Below, in pieces: positions 23,001 to 32,076 of a stretch of 49,887 nucleotides of DNA. This DNA is from Paramarasmius palmivorus (Eukaryota; Basidiomycota; Agaricomycetes; Agaricales; Marasmiaceae). The position numbers and the translations under genes are program-made. The stretch lies in the NCBI GenBank assembly GCA_037176845.1, contig JAYKXP010000240.1:1-49887 (forward strand), in the 5' to 3' direction. Under the pieces are notes generated by a model, which saw only the letters and a program-made list of their open reading frames with translations, was not told where the DNA came from and did no database searches. Numbering within the stretch: the first letter of the stretch is position 1; each line of letters begins with the position of its first letter.

Positions 23001-23065
23001 TCAAAATTCTATTCTTCTTCTTCACTATCCTCTCTCGCCTCTATGTCCAGGAAGCTTGGTGCCAT
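20013..23065 (-). CDS. Spt5-like KOW-domain protein, cargo of the KDZ element (possibly a pseudogene)
   Basis: Exons (minus): 23065-22981, 22949-21646, 21591-21344, 21290-about 20560, then to 20013. The start MAPSFLDIEAREDSEEEE is an acidic N-terminus. A TAG stands in frame at 23009-23011, after which the same frame runs on into the next exon. KOW/Tudor-like segments follow: PGEWVRVRRPGMYCGDVGIV, GDVITVKNIPGVRSVVQEV, PGDYVRVIAGACTGIEGLV, HGRPGVVKRVRRL, GHHKGKTAIVKDV. I see no clear NGN domain, unlike the gene at 4306-9561. A change of frame near 20560 needs either an intron I cannot place or an indel. The C-terminal part (GKRIEVKVDGSSVVV, KWWIVVTMDPSQP) is the usual end of this family. Role by homology: binds RNA polymerase or nascent RNA during elongation; why a transposon carries it is unknown. 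Confidence 0.7.
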
Positions 23066-23652
23066 TATATTCTCTGTTGACTCCGGTTGAGTATGAAAAA
23101 GGGTATCCTGAGGACTGAATAGCTTATGGTGTCAATAATTAAAACATTGAGTGAAGTTCCTCAGTCAAGAGGTCTTGCAGGCAAGCCTGAATTGCATAGT
23201 TAGTCAAAGAGCAGAGCAAAGAGCAGAGCAAAAAGTGGACATGATAGGCCAAGTATCCTGAAACCTCCTGTTCACCAAGAAGTCAGTGTCATACACACAG
23301 CTTCCAGACCATGCAATGGCTCTGTATACAGATGGAAATCAGAACTCACTGGCACATTAGATGGTGGTTTTTGGAAAGGAGAGAAGGAATTCCCACAAAC
23401 ACTATGGGGATAGATCAACCAAAAGAATTAGTCTAGTTTTCCACATAAGGCAAGAGACCAACCAGGGACCAAAATTGAGTCTCAAAATTATTCTGGGCAT
23501 ACATTCACAAAGGAAAGTAACTAGATTTTACTATCTATAATAATTTTTGCTATAAACAGGTGCAAACGAACGATGGCGTGCATATGAGAGAAAGACGAAA
23601 TAATACAACTCCAAACGACATAAAAGTGATGCAACCGAAAGATTGACAGTGT
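23066..23652. other. Intergenic stretch
   Basis: No gene found. It contains a short direct repeat, AGAGCAGAGCAAAG-like, near 23208-23232, and is otherwise unremarkable. It is the upstream region of the Spt5-like gene. Confidence 0.4.
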
Positions 23653-24388
23653 TCAGCCCAAGTGCCTCCAAGCTTCCACCCTTGCCTGCGCTTCTTTGTG
23701 CTCTTCTTGGAGGCGGGATAGGGATGCTAAAGCCCAGATTCTGTCAAGCAGACCAAGATTTCGACTTCCAGACTGTTGACAAGACCGACCTAAGTAAACA
23801 GTAAAGATTTATTGACGACAAGTCCTTGCTATGTTTAGTAGCTGCTCACCTTGACTTTTCTGAGTCTGACTTCGGGTCTGATATCTAGCAGAACCCTGAT
23901 CATGATCGCCATTATCTCTACCTTTTCCCTTATCTTTACCTCCGCTTCCATTTCCACTTCCACTTCCATTTCCACTTCCACTTCCACTTCCATTTCCACT
24001 TCCACTTCCACTTCCACCTCTACCACCCCTGCCGCCTTTGCCGCCTTTGTCGTCTTTATCGCCTTTGCTGCCTTTGCTGCCTCGACTACCTCCTGCACTG
24101 TTGGTCTCCTGCTCTCCATCAGTGCCTTCCCGTTCGGTGTCTCCCTGTTCATCTTCCTGTGTGGTATCGTTGTCGGTGTTGTCATCGTCGCCATCATTGC
24201 TATTGTCACCGGCGTCGTCAGAGTCCTCGATATATTCGCCACCACCTTCGTCGTACAGTTCATCACAAAAAGCGACAAAGTTACGATACGCGGGTCCTTT
24301 CTGGAGAAAGACTGCAAGTGCTGTGCTCGCATAATGATGGCTCCAGACAACGGAAGGTGTCAGAGTTTTAGATTGAACTCTGTTAGCA
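23653..24388 (-). CDS. Acidic Gly/Ser-rich protein of unknown function (cargo)
   Basis: Two exons are clear: 24388-23850 (5' limit uncertain) and 23789-23653, joined at GTGAGC...TTAG, with a TGA at 23655-23653. The first visible part (PSVVWSHHYASTALAVFLQK, YRNFVAFCDELYDE) looks folded. It is followed by a long Asp/Asn/Glu-rich stretch, then a Gly/Ser/Lys tract (GSKGSKGDKDDKGGKGG) and GSGSGN repeats coded by near-perfect TTCCACTTCCA units. The last exon ends in a predicted helix (LSRLQEEHKEAQARVEAWRH). I do not recognise the family. No in-frame ATG is visible, so an upstream exon is missing from the model. The long plus-strand frame here is the antisense of this repeat. Confidence 0.5.
23920..24015. 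repeat. TTCCAC tandem repeat
   Basis: About fifteen hexamer-like units TTCCAC/TTCCAT encode, on the minus strand, the GSGSGN repeat of the acidic protein. Confidence 0.8.
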
Positions 24389-24656
24389 GCGATAGCGCAG
24401 GTAAGCGCGAATAAACAATAGCTGATGACCAGAGGCCTTGAGATAGAATCAAGTGATGAACTGATTCAATTCGATGATATTGTATGTAGGGTTTTCTGTC
24501 TAGCTTTTATACATGAGTGGGGGATAAAAGATAATCCTAAAGGTACGATAATAGATACTAAGTGAACTAGAAATAACTGCACAGTCAGTGTCAGTAACTG
24601 TCAGTAGATGGTAGTACAAGCGGGTTAAAGCTACTGTTCTATGAATATCTGCTTTC

Positions 24657-25804
24657 TTAGTAATTGTGGCATAGGCGGAATAAAGTGAAAATAACTTGTC
24701 TAGTGACATCTATATTTAGAATTCCAACAGAAGGTACTCGTTTTTTGTATCTTCGCTGAGTGACAGGCTCCCTGAGCAATTTGCCATCCCAGAGACGATT
24801 TAGGCGCATTTCCTCGTCGATAAAAGCGTCTTGGTCTATGATAGAGGGGTCCAGGAAATGAAACTGTACAGGCGGCTTCCCGTTCAGCTCTTCCAACACT
24901 TTGAGATCTGCCAGCTGGTTTGAGTACTTCATGTGTTTCTGCTCCAGGTATTCACTTGGAACCTGCAACTGTGTCAGCTTGCGCAATCGTAAGCAGTCGA
25001 AATATGACGTACAGAGATGAAACTACATTGTGGAAGCAGGTCAGGGCCATTCAATGCACTGCACCCAAGGTAGTTGTGCATAGTCTCCCAGAATATCACT
25101 CCATTGTGCACATCGTCGATTCTCTTAATCTTGTCTTTGCTCATTGAAGTGACTTTCTGGATGTACTATGAATGTCTAATCAGCCACTGACGATAAAAAC
25201 AACCAAAAGATATGTACAGGACTCTGGCGAGAGTGGGGTATGATATGTACCACATGGCAGTGTTGGGCCAGGTTCTTGAGTTTTTCCTCATTCATATTGG
25301 GCCTCATCTCTAGAAGACAACACCAGTTATACAGAATCTCTGGCCCACCTTCTGTCAACGTGAGTTTGCACTTATCCCGAGCCTTAACATGTTTGCGAAA
25401 GTTCCGGTCCCTCCTCTCGACATCTATAGACTTGTAATGTGCGTTCGTTGACCTTTCATCGAGAGCCTCTGGGTGTGCAACGGGAGCTACACTGTCCCAG
25501 GCTATCGCTTATCAGTAGGCGCTCGGATATTGATAAGTATGATCGCGTACTTACCAACTCGGTACTCTAGTACAGTTCCGTCCTGTATTTCCATCTCCGA
25601 CTCCGGAAGGACTTCCGAATCTTGGTAGTAGAGCTGTCCTTTTACGATGGTGATGCTGGACATGAGGTGGAATACCCAACGAAGGACATGATCGGTGATG
25701 GCCTTTGGAACTGCAAGCGGTATGACCATCGGCAAATAATGAACCTGTTCCCCGGCTTTGAAGACCAGCTTCACGATAAATGTTGGTCCTGGTCGCTGCG
25801 ACAT
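24657..25804 (-). CDS. HNH endonuclease-like protein (HNH_2 type), cargo
   Basis: Starts at the ATG at 25804 (MSQRPGPTFIVKL). Exon 1 ends at 25555; exon 2 begins at 25501. The nuclease-like region reads VKARDKCKLTLTEG, then CHVVHIIPHSRQS, then after an intron KIKRIDDVHNGVIFWETMHN. This order (RD-x-C near the start, a Cys then HIIPH, then xxNG and a final His) matches fungal HNH_2 domains, where the His/Asn/His residues bind the metal and cut DNA. The region after it (LQVPSEYLEQKHMKYSNQLA) is helical. It lies between unknown genes on the same strand in the KDZ element. The intron after HSRQS and the exact stop are uncertain. The substrate is unknown. Confidence 0.7.
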
Positions 25805-26168
25805 CGTGGAGGAGATCAGTTCAGGGGCATCGTCTCAGTTCAACCTTTCTTTTAAACCTCCGACTTTCCCACGTTCCATGGCAGATGATGACATCCGATT
25901 ATGCGCCGGTTTGCTCGGGTTTCACCTTGTGTTGGAATGACCACACGAAAACTATCAAGACTTCTTAGTTTATCACCCTGCCGTGAACGTGAAGACTTCT
26001 GTATCTTGGAGTTCAGAAGCTTCTAAGTTGTCAGTCCATCTGAAGCAGTCTGAGAACCATGCGTGATGCTATATTTGGACGACGATGTACATGATGCGAG
26101 TCCGAGAACACAAGGTGAATCGTTCAAAAAAGTGTAGCTGGGCGACGGGGGATACTTCGAATGCACGC
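25805..26168. other. Intergenic stretch upstream of the HNH gene
   Basis: Only short shadow frames are present. I see no repeat or conserved site. Confidence 0.4.
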
Positions 26169-27098
26169 TCAAGCTGCAGGCGACGCTTGAACCGATTCCT
26201 CTGCTTCCAGAGTTTGCTGAGCCTGGACGACCAACCTGACGTTTTTCATCATTCTTTTGAACGAGATATGAGCGAGATCGGGGAGCTGTACAAGTATGAT
26301 TAACGGCTAAATCTGAACGAAAGGCTAACACCACATACCGTAGTGAACCCGCTTTCCTCAATCTTCTCGATGGCTTTTTCCAACTCATCTTCTCCAAGTG
26401 CCCATGAGAAGTGCTCACACGGAGCTGACTGTCCTTCTACTGTGATTTTGGAGAACAAGTCGACCGTTTGGCAAGCGACAAGGTACAATAGATTAGACGC
26501 GGCGGCTAGAACTTTGGTCTCCTCGTTTGTATTTTCCCATTCTCTATGTGCCTCCTTTGTCAACGAGATCTGGAATCAAGCACGAGTTAACTCTCTGAAG
26601 TTGATATACTTAGATATACTGAATGTGGCTCACCATTGCATCCTTTTCCGTGACGAACATCCTCAGGACCTCCCCAGGAGAGTAACCGCTCGATCCATCC
26701 CATAAGTTCCTCCCGTTTTGAAACTTCTTCAGTAGATCGAAAACGACAGCGAAAGCCTGTTGGAAGGTATGGGTATCCCGCGTTGTGCCACTGGAAAGCA
26801 TCAAGAACCTGCGCCTCCATTACTCGAATTGATATCGACTTACGCGGTATCCCATACTCGACTATGATCAGTTCGAGCTGGGCCTCCTCTAGTTGCAAAT
26901 TGGCGTCCAGGGTAGGCGATGTCGATAGGAACGCGAGTAGACATGAGAGTTGCGTGGAAAGAGGATAGGCGCCCAGATGAACTCGGGACCTGAAGTTTGA
27001 CTCAACCGAAAGTCCTCGATATTCTACATTAGGAAGGTCCTTCTCGTCCTCCTAGAATACAGTATATTTCCTATTTGTGTCGATACTAGGTCAATCAT
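26169..27098 (-). CDS. Helical protein of unknown function (cargo)
   Basis: Coding segments chain on the minus strand: a likely start at 27098, then NVEYRGLSVESNFRSRVHLG, LQLEEAQLELIIVEYGIP, then QQAFAVVFDLLKKFQNG and GEVLRMFVTEKDAM, an intron with GTGAGC...CCAG, KEAHREWENTNEETKV, LLYLVACQTVDLFSKI, DELEKAIEKIEESGF, another intron, and LPDLAHISFKRMMKNVRLVV, with a TGA at 26171-26169. The sequence is mostly helical with no Cys/His clusters or known catalytic motif. The junction near 26850 cannot be fixed: no standard donor/acceptor pair gives the right phase. I do not recognise the family. Being on the same strand and evenly spaced with the HNH gene suggests it belongs to the same element. Confidence 0.5.
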
Positions 27099-27490
27099 TG
27101 ATATTGGAGTGTATTGTAGATGTATAGACAACGTTCGGACGGATTTTGACAAGGCCAAATCGGACTCTATTCCAAGTAGCTGTGTTGAATGATGTCACGC
27201 GGTATTTATGACACGGATATTGTCGTCTTTGATTTAGCTCGTAACGGTAGAATACAAATAGTTGGACTAGGTAATATGCAGAGACGCGGGGAAATACATT
27301 CGTCGACTGTACAACTGAGCAACCAAGAATTGAAGAACAGAGAAATAGTCCAAGAACTCGACCTGACTCTCGCTGACCTGCTTCTCGGCGTATTGATTTC
27401 TGGTGACCTTGTATACGATACGTGAGCGAATGCTTCAAACATGTCAAAGATAGGCTTACCCCAAAACGCAGCGATAACCACAATCTCCGA
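27099..27490. other. Intergenic stretch
   Basis: A plus-strand frame of 78 codons (27189-27425) and two minus-strand frames overlap here. None has homology I can recognise or a convincing exon link. Confidence 0.35.
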
Positions 27491-28132
27491 TCAAGGAGAA
27501 GGCGGTTTTTTGTCAGAGATTTCTTTATCGGACGTCTCTTCATCAGATGACTTTGACGCCGGTGGGATTGGACGTTTGCGGGGGCGACAAGACATGGTTT
27601 GGAGCCTGAAGGGGCGGCGAGCTCTGTAAGCGATCTTCTGCCTCTTTGTCGTTGGGGTCTCCTGCTGAGCTGACATCCTCTTGGCTGCTGTCGTCATTGC
27701 CGCCAAAGAAGTGGAAGGAGAGGCAGGTTTTGGATGATCCATGGTTTCCCCCGCGGCTGTGACTGACCCAGTCAACATAGATGTATTTTGAGCAGCCAGT
27801 CTCCTCTTTTGCTTGTTGGAGTTGTTGGGGTTGCCCTGCGAACTACGTTGACCACTGCTAGATTGTTTGAGATACGTTTTGGCACTACAGCACGCGATGC
27901 TCACCTACTCCCACCATTTCCAGCTCTCCGATAACTCAAGAATACAATTTCATCGTCCTCTTCATTTCCTTGACATACGTTCGGTGCAATCTCTTGGACC
28001 TTCTTCTCTTCAGGTCCTTGACATGGGTTCGGTGCTGTATTTTTACTGTTTTCACGTCAGCGAAGAACTGTAAGCTAATGAATAGTCTTACTCTTTCTTG
28101 ATTTCCCGGTCATCACCGTCGTAGGAGGCCAT
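27491..28132 (-). CDS. Small Lys/Ser/Pro-rich, probably nuclear, protein (cargo)
   Basis: Three exons (28132-28092, 28045-27905, 27854-27491) with GT-AG introns of 46 and 50 nt add to 546 nt in frame, 181 residues. The start MASYDGDDREIKK is acidic. Two near-repeats, APNPCQG and APNVCQG, follow, then DDEIVFLSYRRAG. The rest is disordered and basic with likely nuclear localisation signals (NKQKRRLA, KRQKIAYRARR, CRPRKRP) and ends in alternating Asp/Glu/Lys (SSDEETSDKEISDKKPP). I do not recognise the family. The clean frame across two introns argues for a real gene. Confidence 0.6.
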
Positions 28133-28954
28133 TGGTGTATTTGGATGCTGGTGGTTCAGTAGAAAGGGAATAAGCGCCAGGGCCGCCGCGCGACCCAAAG
28201 GTACGGCAACCAGAGGCACCAGATTTTCTACGTTAGGAAACTTTCCTAATGTAGAATATCGAGCCTTTGCGCTGGGCTGATCTTTGTCTGCCGCGTGACT
28301 TTGGGCGCTTCTGCTCTTTCTTCCCGACTTCCACTATCGTTCCTGTCAATCCTGTGTATGTATGTCCGTTTCATTTATCTTCTTGAAGGTGAATCCAAAT
28401 TCTCAAGGAATTTCGCAGACGAATTAGCTGCATGTAAGTTTCAATCTCAATCCTCAGATTTAAACCTCGCTTACAATGAGGTAGCAAGCCTTGTCGTCCT
28501 CCTGGTGCGAATCGCAATATTGGTGGAAGAGGGAGATTTCTAGTTGTCGTCGAAGTGTGTTTTCGTACTTCTACCTGAGACGTTGCTAATATTTTCACAG
28601 AAAGAAGCTATGTTTTGTCCTTTGCTCCTCAGGAGGACGAATGCTGGTAGTCATTAGAAGCACGTCTAGCGGACCTCGGGCTAGCCAGACAAGATTTGCC
28701 TGCCCACCTCTCAAACACAAGCTCCATGAATCAGATCATTCATTATGGCTCGACAATTTGGAGGTGTTTGGTACTCGTTGCGCTTTCTCTCCATGCCAAA
28801 TTCTACCTGCTTCTATTATAATATTTTATAGATCTTCACATATCTTTGCAATGTCTTTTATGAGTGCGACTTAGATTCTATGCGTAGTTCAAAATTTCTT
28901 GTCTAATTGTAGACATACTTATCTAACGACGACAAGAATGGGTGTAACAGATAA
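28133..28954. other. Intergenic stretch
   Basis: A short inverted match flanks 28229-28258 (TCTACGTTAGGAAACTTTCC with its mirror TTTCCTAATGTAGA), forming a hairpin of about 30 bp. I see no gene. Confidence 0.35.
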
Positions 28955-29682
28955 TCAGACTAGCACGGAAACATCGTCCCCTTCAGGAATACAATACATA
29001 GCTTTCTCCAACTCAGCTTCCCCCGCTAGGCCAAAGGGGGAGGCAGAGCTATCACCGTGCTTGGGCAACGGTGTAGCAGGCAGAGACAAGGAATTACGGG
29101 TATATCTGGATGATGACGATGATGAAGGGAGGTTACTGTCGTTGGAAGAGGAAGGGTCGGTCTTCCTGCGCTTAGCCTTCTGAATGAGACGGTAAGCATA
29201 GCGCAAATGTCAGCTTATGATGGTACTGACTTTCTCTTTAGGCGTTTCGACTTCCACAATTTCGATCTCATCCGAGTCGGTGTCCTTCGCTGCATCAGGA
29301 TCCTGCGGTATGCGCCTAAAACGAGAACGGTGCTTTCGAAATTCCTGAGGAGGTCGCATTTCTGCATCACTTGGAGGTACCATCAGTTAAACGCCTCTCG
29401 TGAATTTATGATGTTAACGAACCCTTTCAGCTTGAAACCAAGCATTACAATAGCACTTTTACGCTTTTGACCAGCCTTTCCTCCGGTACTTTTCACGCAC
29501 TTGCCCAAGTTGACATTTTCAACGTTACCGGAGCTATTGTCAACACTTCCAACACAGGTTCCAGCATTGCCGTTGTGACTGGTCGGGCGCTTTATACGGG
29601 GGGGGATGCTGTTGGGGTCGTCCGCGATATTGGGGCGAGTTTCGGACTCGCTTTCAGACGAATAGTCCACGAGTGGTAGCAT
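28955..29682 (-). CDS. Ser-rich basic protein of unknown function, divergent from TET/JBP 1
   Basis: Three exons (29682-29423, 29369-29231, 29179-28955) join in frame to 207 residues; the introns are 53 and 51 nt. The start MLPLVDYSSESESETRP is acidic. The middle has basic stretches (GGKAGQKRKSAIVML, RPPQEFRKHRSRFRRIP) and an acidic strip (KDTDSDEIEIVEVETP) that looks like a SUMO-interaction or transcription-coupling motif. The end is Ser-rich with KAKRRKTD as a likely nuclear signal. I do not recognise the family. Its start is only 195 bp from the start of the TET/JBP gene on the other strand, so the two probably share a promoter region. Confidence 0.55.
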
Positions 29683-29877
29683 TGAGGTGAAGGGAAAGAA
29701 ATCTGTACCAAATATGGATGTTCACGTATTGGTGTTACTACGCGAGCCTCGTGTTCCTCATTCGCCACGCCTTTGTTTTTCCCCTTACAAGTTACCCTTC
29801 TCCCCCATCCTTCAGTCCCCTTCCTCTCTGTGCTTCTCTTTCTGCAATACAAGTCTGGTTAACATCCTTGAAGCACG

Positions 29878-31873
29878 ATGGCGAAAAATGGTATGCTTTT
29901 TCGTTTTCGTTTTTTCGTTCCATTCTCTAGCTCCTTTTTTTCATGCGAGAGCTCAGGTATTTATCCCAAACTTCAGTCACGCCCGTTCCCCAGGCTAGAC
30001 GATGGGCAACTTTACCTTGAGCTTGAAGCGTTACAATTGCCATCTGTTCATTCGCTCGATGCTCAAGTTTCATCACGCTAACTTCTTATACTAGATTCCA
30101 AAAGGTCGGACTTCGTCGCCTATCGGTTTAGTGACTTCGACTTGGAGAGCGTTCTTGAGTCCGAGAACGCCTTTCGAGTTTCCCGTGAAGACTGCGGTGA
30201 CTATCTGGACGAACCTGTCGAGGTTGAATACGGGAACAATTTCGAGGAAGTCACGGACGAGAAGCGCCTTTCATATATTGAAGCTCAGTTGGAACAGTTG
30301 GAAGGGACTCGCGACAGTGCCTCGTCTGTGTTTGAGGTTCCCCTATCGCAACGTCCGTTTCATCCTTACGATGTCGAGCCGCAAGCATCCTCTTCTTCAG
30401 CATTTATTGGTCCCAGACAGCCTGCACCTTTGAAGACGAAGAAAATGGAAGGATCGACACGTTCACAACGTCGAAAATGGAATTACACGATGAAGCAACG
30501 GGAGAAACGGCAGGAGGCGGCACAGACTAGGGACGTTGATTGCTCCCTCAAGTCCGACGCTTTGCGTCGTGCTAAGGACGCCGAGCACGTCTTGGTTGGA
30601 GAGCTGGATGTGGGTGATCTACCTGCATCCGAGCCCGGATTTATCGGTCTTCGAGAATTATCAGAAGATCAGTTCCAGGCGATATCAGCGTTTAAGGTGA
30701 TAAGATGGAAAGGGAAGTAAGTGCCTGTTCTTCTTGTACCTGTTACTCTGGCTAAAGTTCTCCTCGACAGACGAACAGTTGTATTTGTCGACAAACGCGA
30801 CCGTATATGGACTGTATTAGGCGCCCCTCCTAACGACCCTGCCTGGAAAACTCATATAATTCCGGGCTGCACCAAAGCAATCGAACGATTTCACAGTAAT
30901 GCAGGTTATACCCGAGCAGATTACAAGCATCGTCGTGCTGACGAGGATGAGGGCTATGCAGCTTGTGGTTCTGGTATCTCCCTCGGTGGCGGGCAGGAAA
31001 GGCCTGGAAACATAGCCATTCGCAGGAAGAAAACCAAGCTTGCAATGGAAGAGCTTCGAAAAGATCCCAACATCATGCGGGTTGTAGGCCACACTGGGAG
31101 TGAGTGTTTTTCTCGCTTTCTATGAGGTAATGACGTAGCTGACCCGTCCTGTAGCCTTGTACAAGGCTTTTGGTCACAAGCTTGCTACTGAAAGCAGAGA
31201 TAACATTAGAGCCTTGAAGAAGCAATTCCCTGACCTCATTCCCTTCGAGTATCCGTCACCAGATGGACCTTACTGGGCCGCTGCAACGGTGAATTCTGCG
31301 CCTGTAGCCTCCGATGCCCAGGTGGTCACGGTTCGACATACCGATCTTGGGAACTATGCTCGAGCATGGTGTGCTGTCACTCCCTTTGGAAACTTCGATC
31401 CAGATCATGGGGGGCACCTTGTCTTTTGGAATGTTGGCATCATCATACGTTTTCCACCTGGTTGCACGGTTCTTTTCCCATCGGCGTTGGTCACGCACTC
31501 CAATCTTCGAGTCAGGCCAGGAGAAACTAGGTACTCCCTGGTTCAGTACTCTGCCGGTGCACTGTTTCGATGGGTGTATAATGGAGGCATGACAGATGAC
31601 GCATTCCTCTCTTCTGCCACAGAAGATCAGCTGAGGCAAAGAGCTATAGATAGGCACAATCGATCGAAGGATGCTCTGAGGAAGTACACAAAGCTGGACG
31701 AGTTGTACAGTGGTGACTACAAGGGAGAAATGCTAGCAGGGGAAAGTGAGCTCAGTGAGCTCAGTGACTTGGAGGATGATCCTCGACCATCCAAACGGAG
31801 GAAGGTAGAGAATTATTCTAGTGAGCTAGATGATATTACAGAATCTGAAGCTGAAGAGGAAGAGATAAACTGA
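29878..31873 (+). CDS. TET/JBP-family 2-oxoglutarate/Fe(II) dioxygenase 1
   Basis: Model: 29878-29890, 30095-30716, 30771-31099, 31155-31873, giving 560 residues in frame; only the tiny first exon is uncertain. The N-terminal third is acidic and then basic (RSQRRKWNYTMKQREKR). The catalytic domain holds the Fe-binding H-x-D in VRHTDLGNYARAW (about H383, D385), GGHLVFWNVG, FPSALVTHSNLRV with the distal His (about 436), and ETRYSLVQYSAGALFRW with the 2-oxoglutarate-binding Arg (about 447). This is the fungal TET/JBP pattern; such enzymes oxidise 5-methylcytosine in DNA. The tail ends with a basic PSKRRKVE and an acidic end. It is followed 203 bp later by the Myb-like partner on the same strand, an arrangement repeated in mirror image at 36674-42169. 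All active-site residues are present. Confidence 0.9.
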
Positions 31874-32076
31874 GACAAAACATAACATATTCGTTCCGAG
31901 TATTTCATAGTCCTAATTTGGTTATAAGTAGCCGAGCTTCCAGGATGGTCCCAAATTGGTATCGTCTCTTTTTCAACTCGTTCAAGACTTCTCCGTGTCC
32001 AATTGGGGTAAGTACATAGACTTATCTGGTAAATGGTACCACGTGTCTCATAGCTCCTTAACAGCCAACTACATCC

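Noticed and set aside
20013..23065. Canonical host SPT5
   Set aside because: Too short, no clear NGN domain, damaged, and enclosed with a transposase between inverted repeats.
23851..24414. Plus-strand frame of 187 codons with hydrophobic, membrane-like stretches
   Set aside because: It is the antisense of the Gly/Ser/Asp repeat of the minus-strand gene, which has a proper intron and stop; the hydrophobic character comes from the repeat.
27189..27425. Plus-strand 78-codon frame with reasonable composition
   Set aside because: No homology, no exon partner and opposite to all neighbouring genes; left out.
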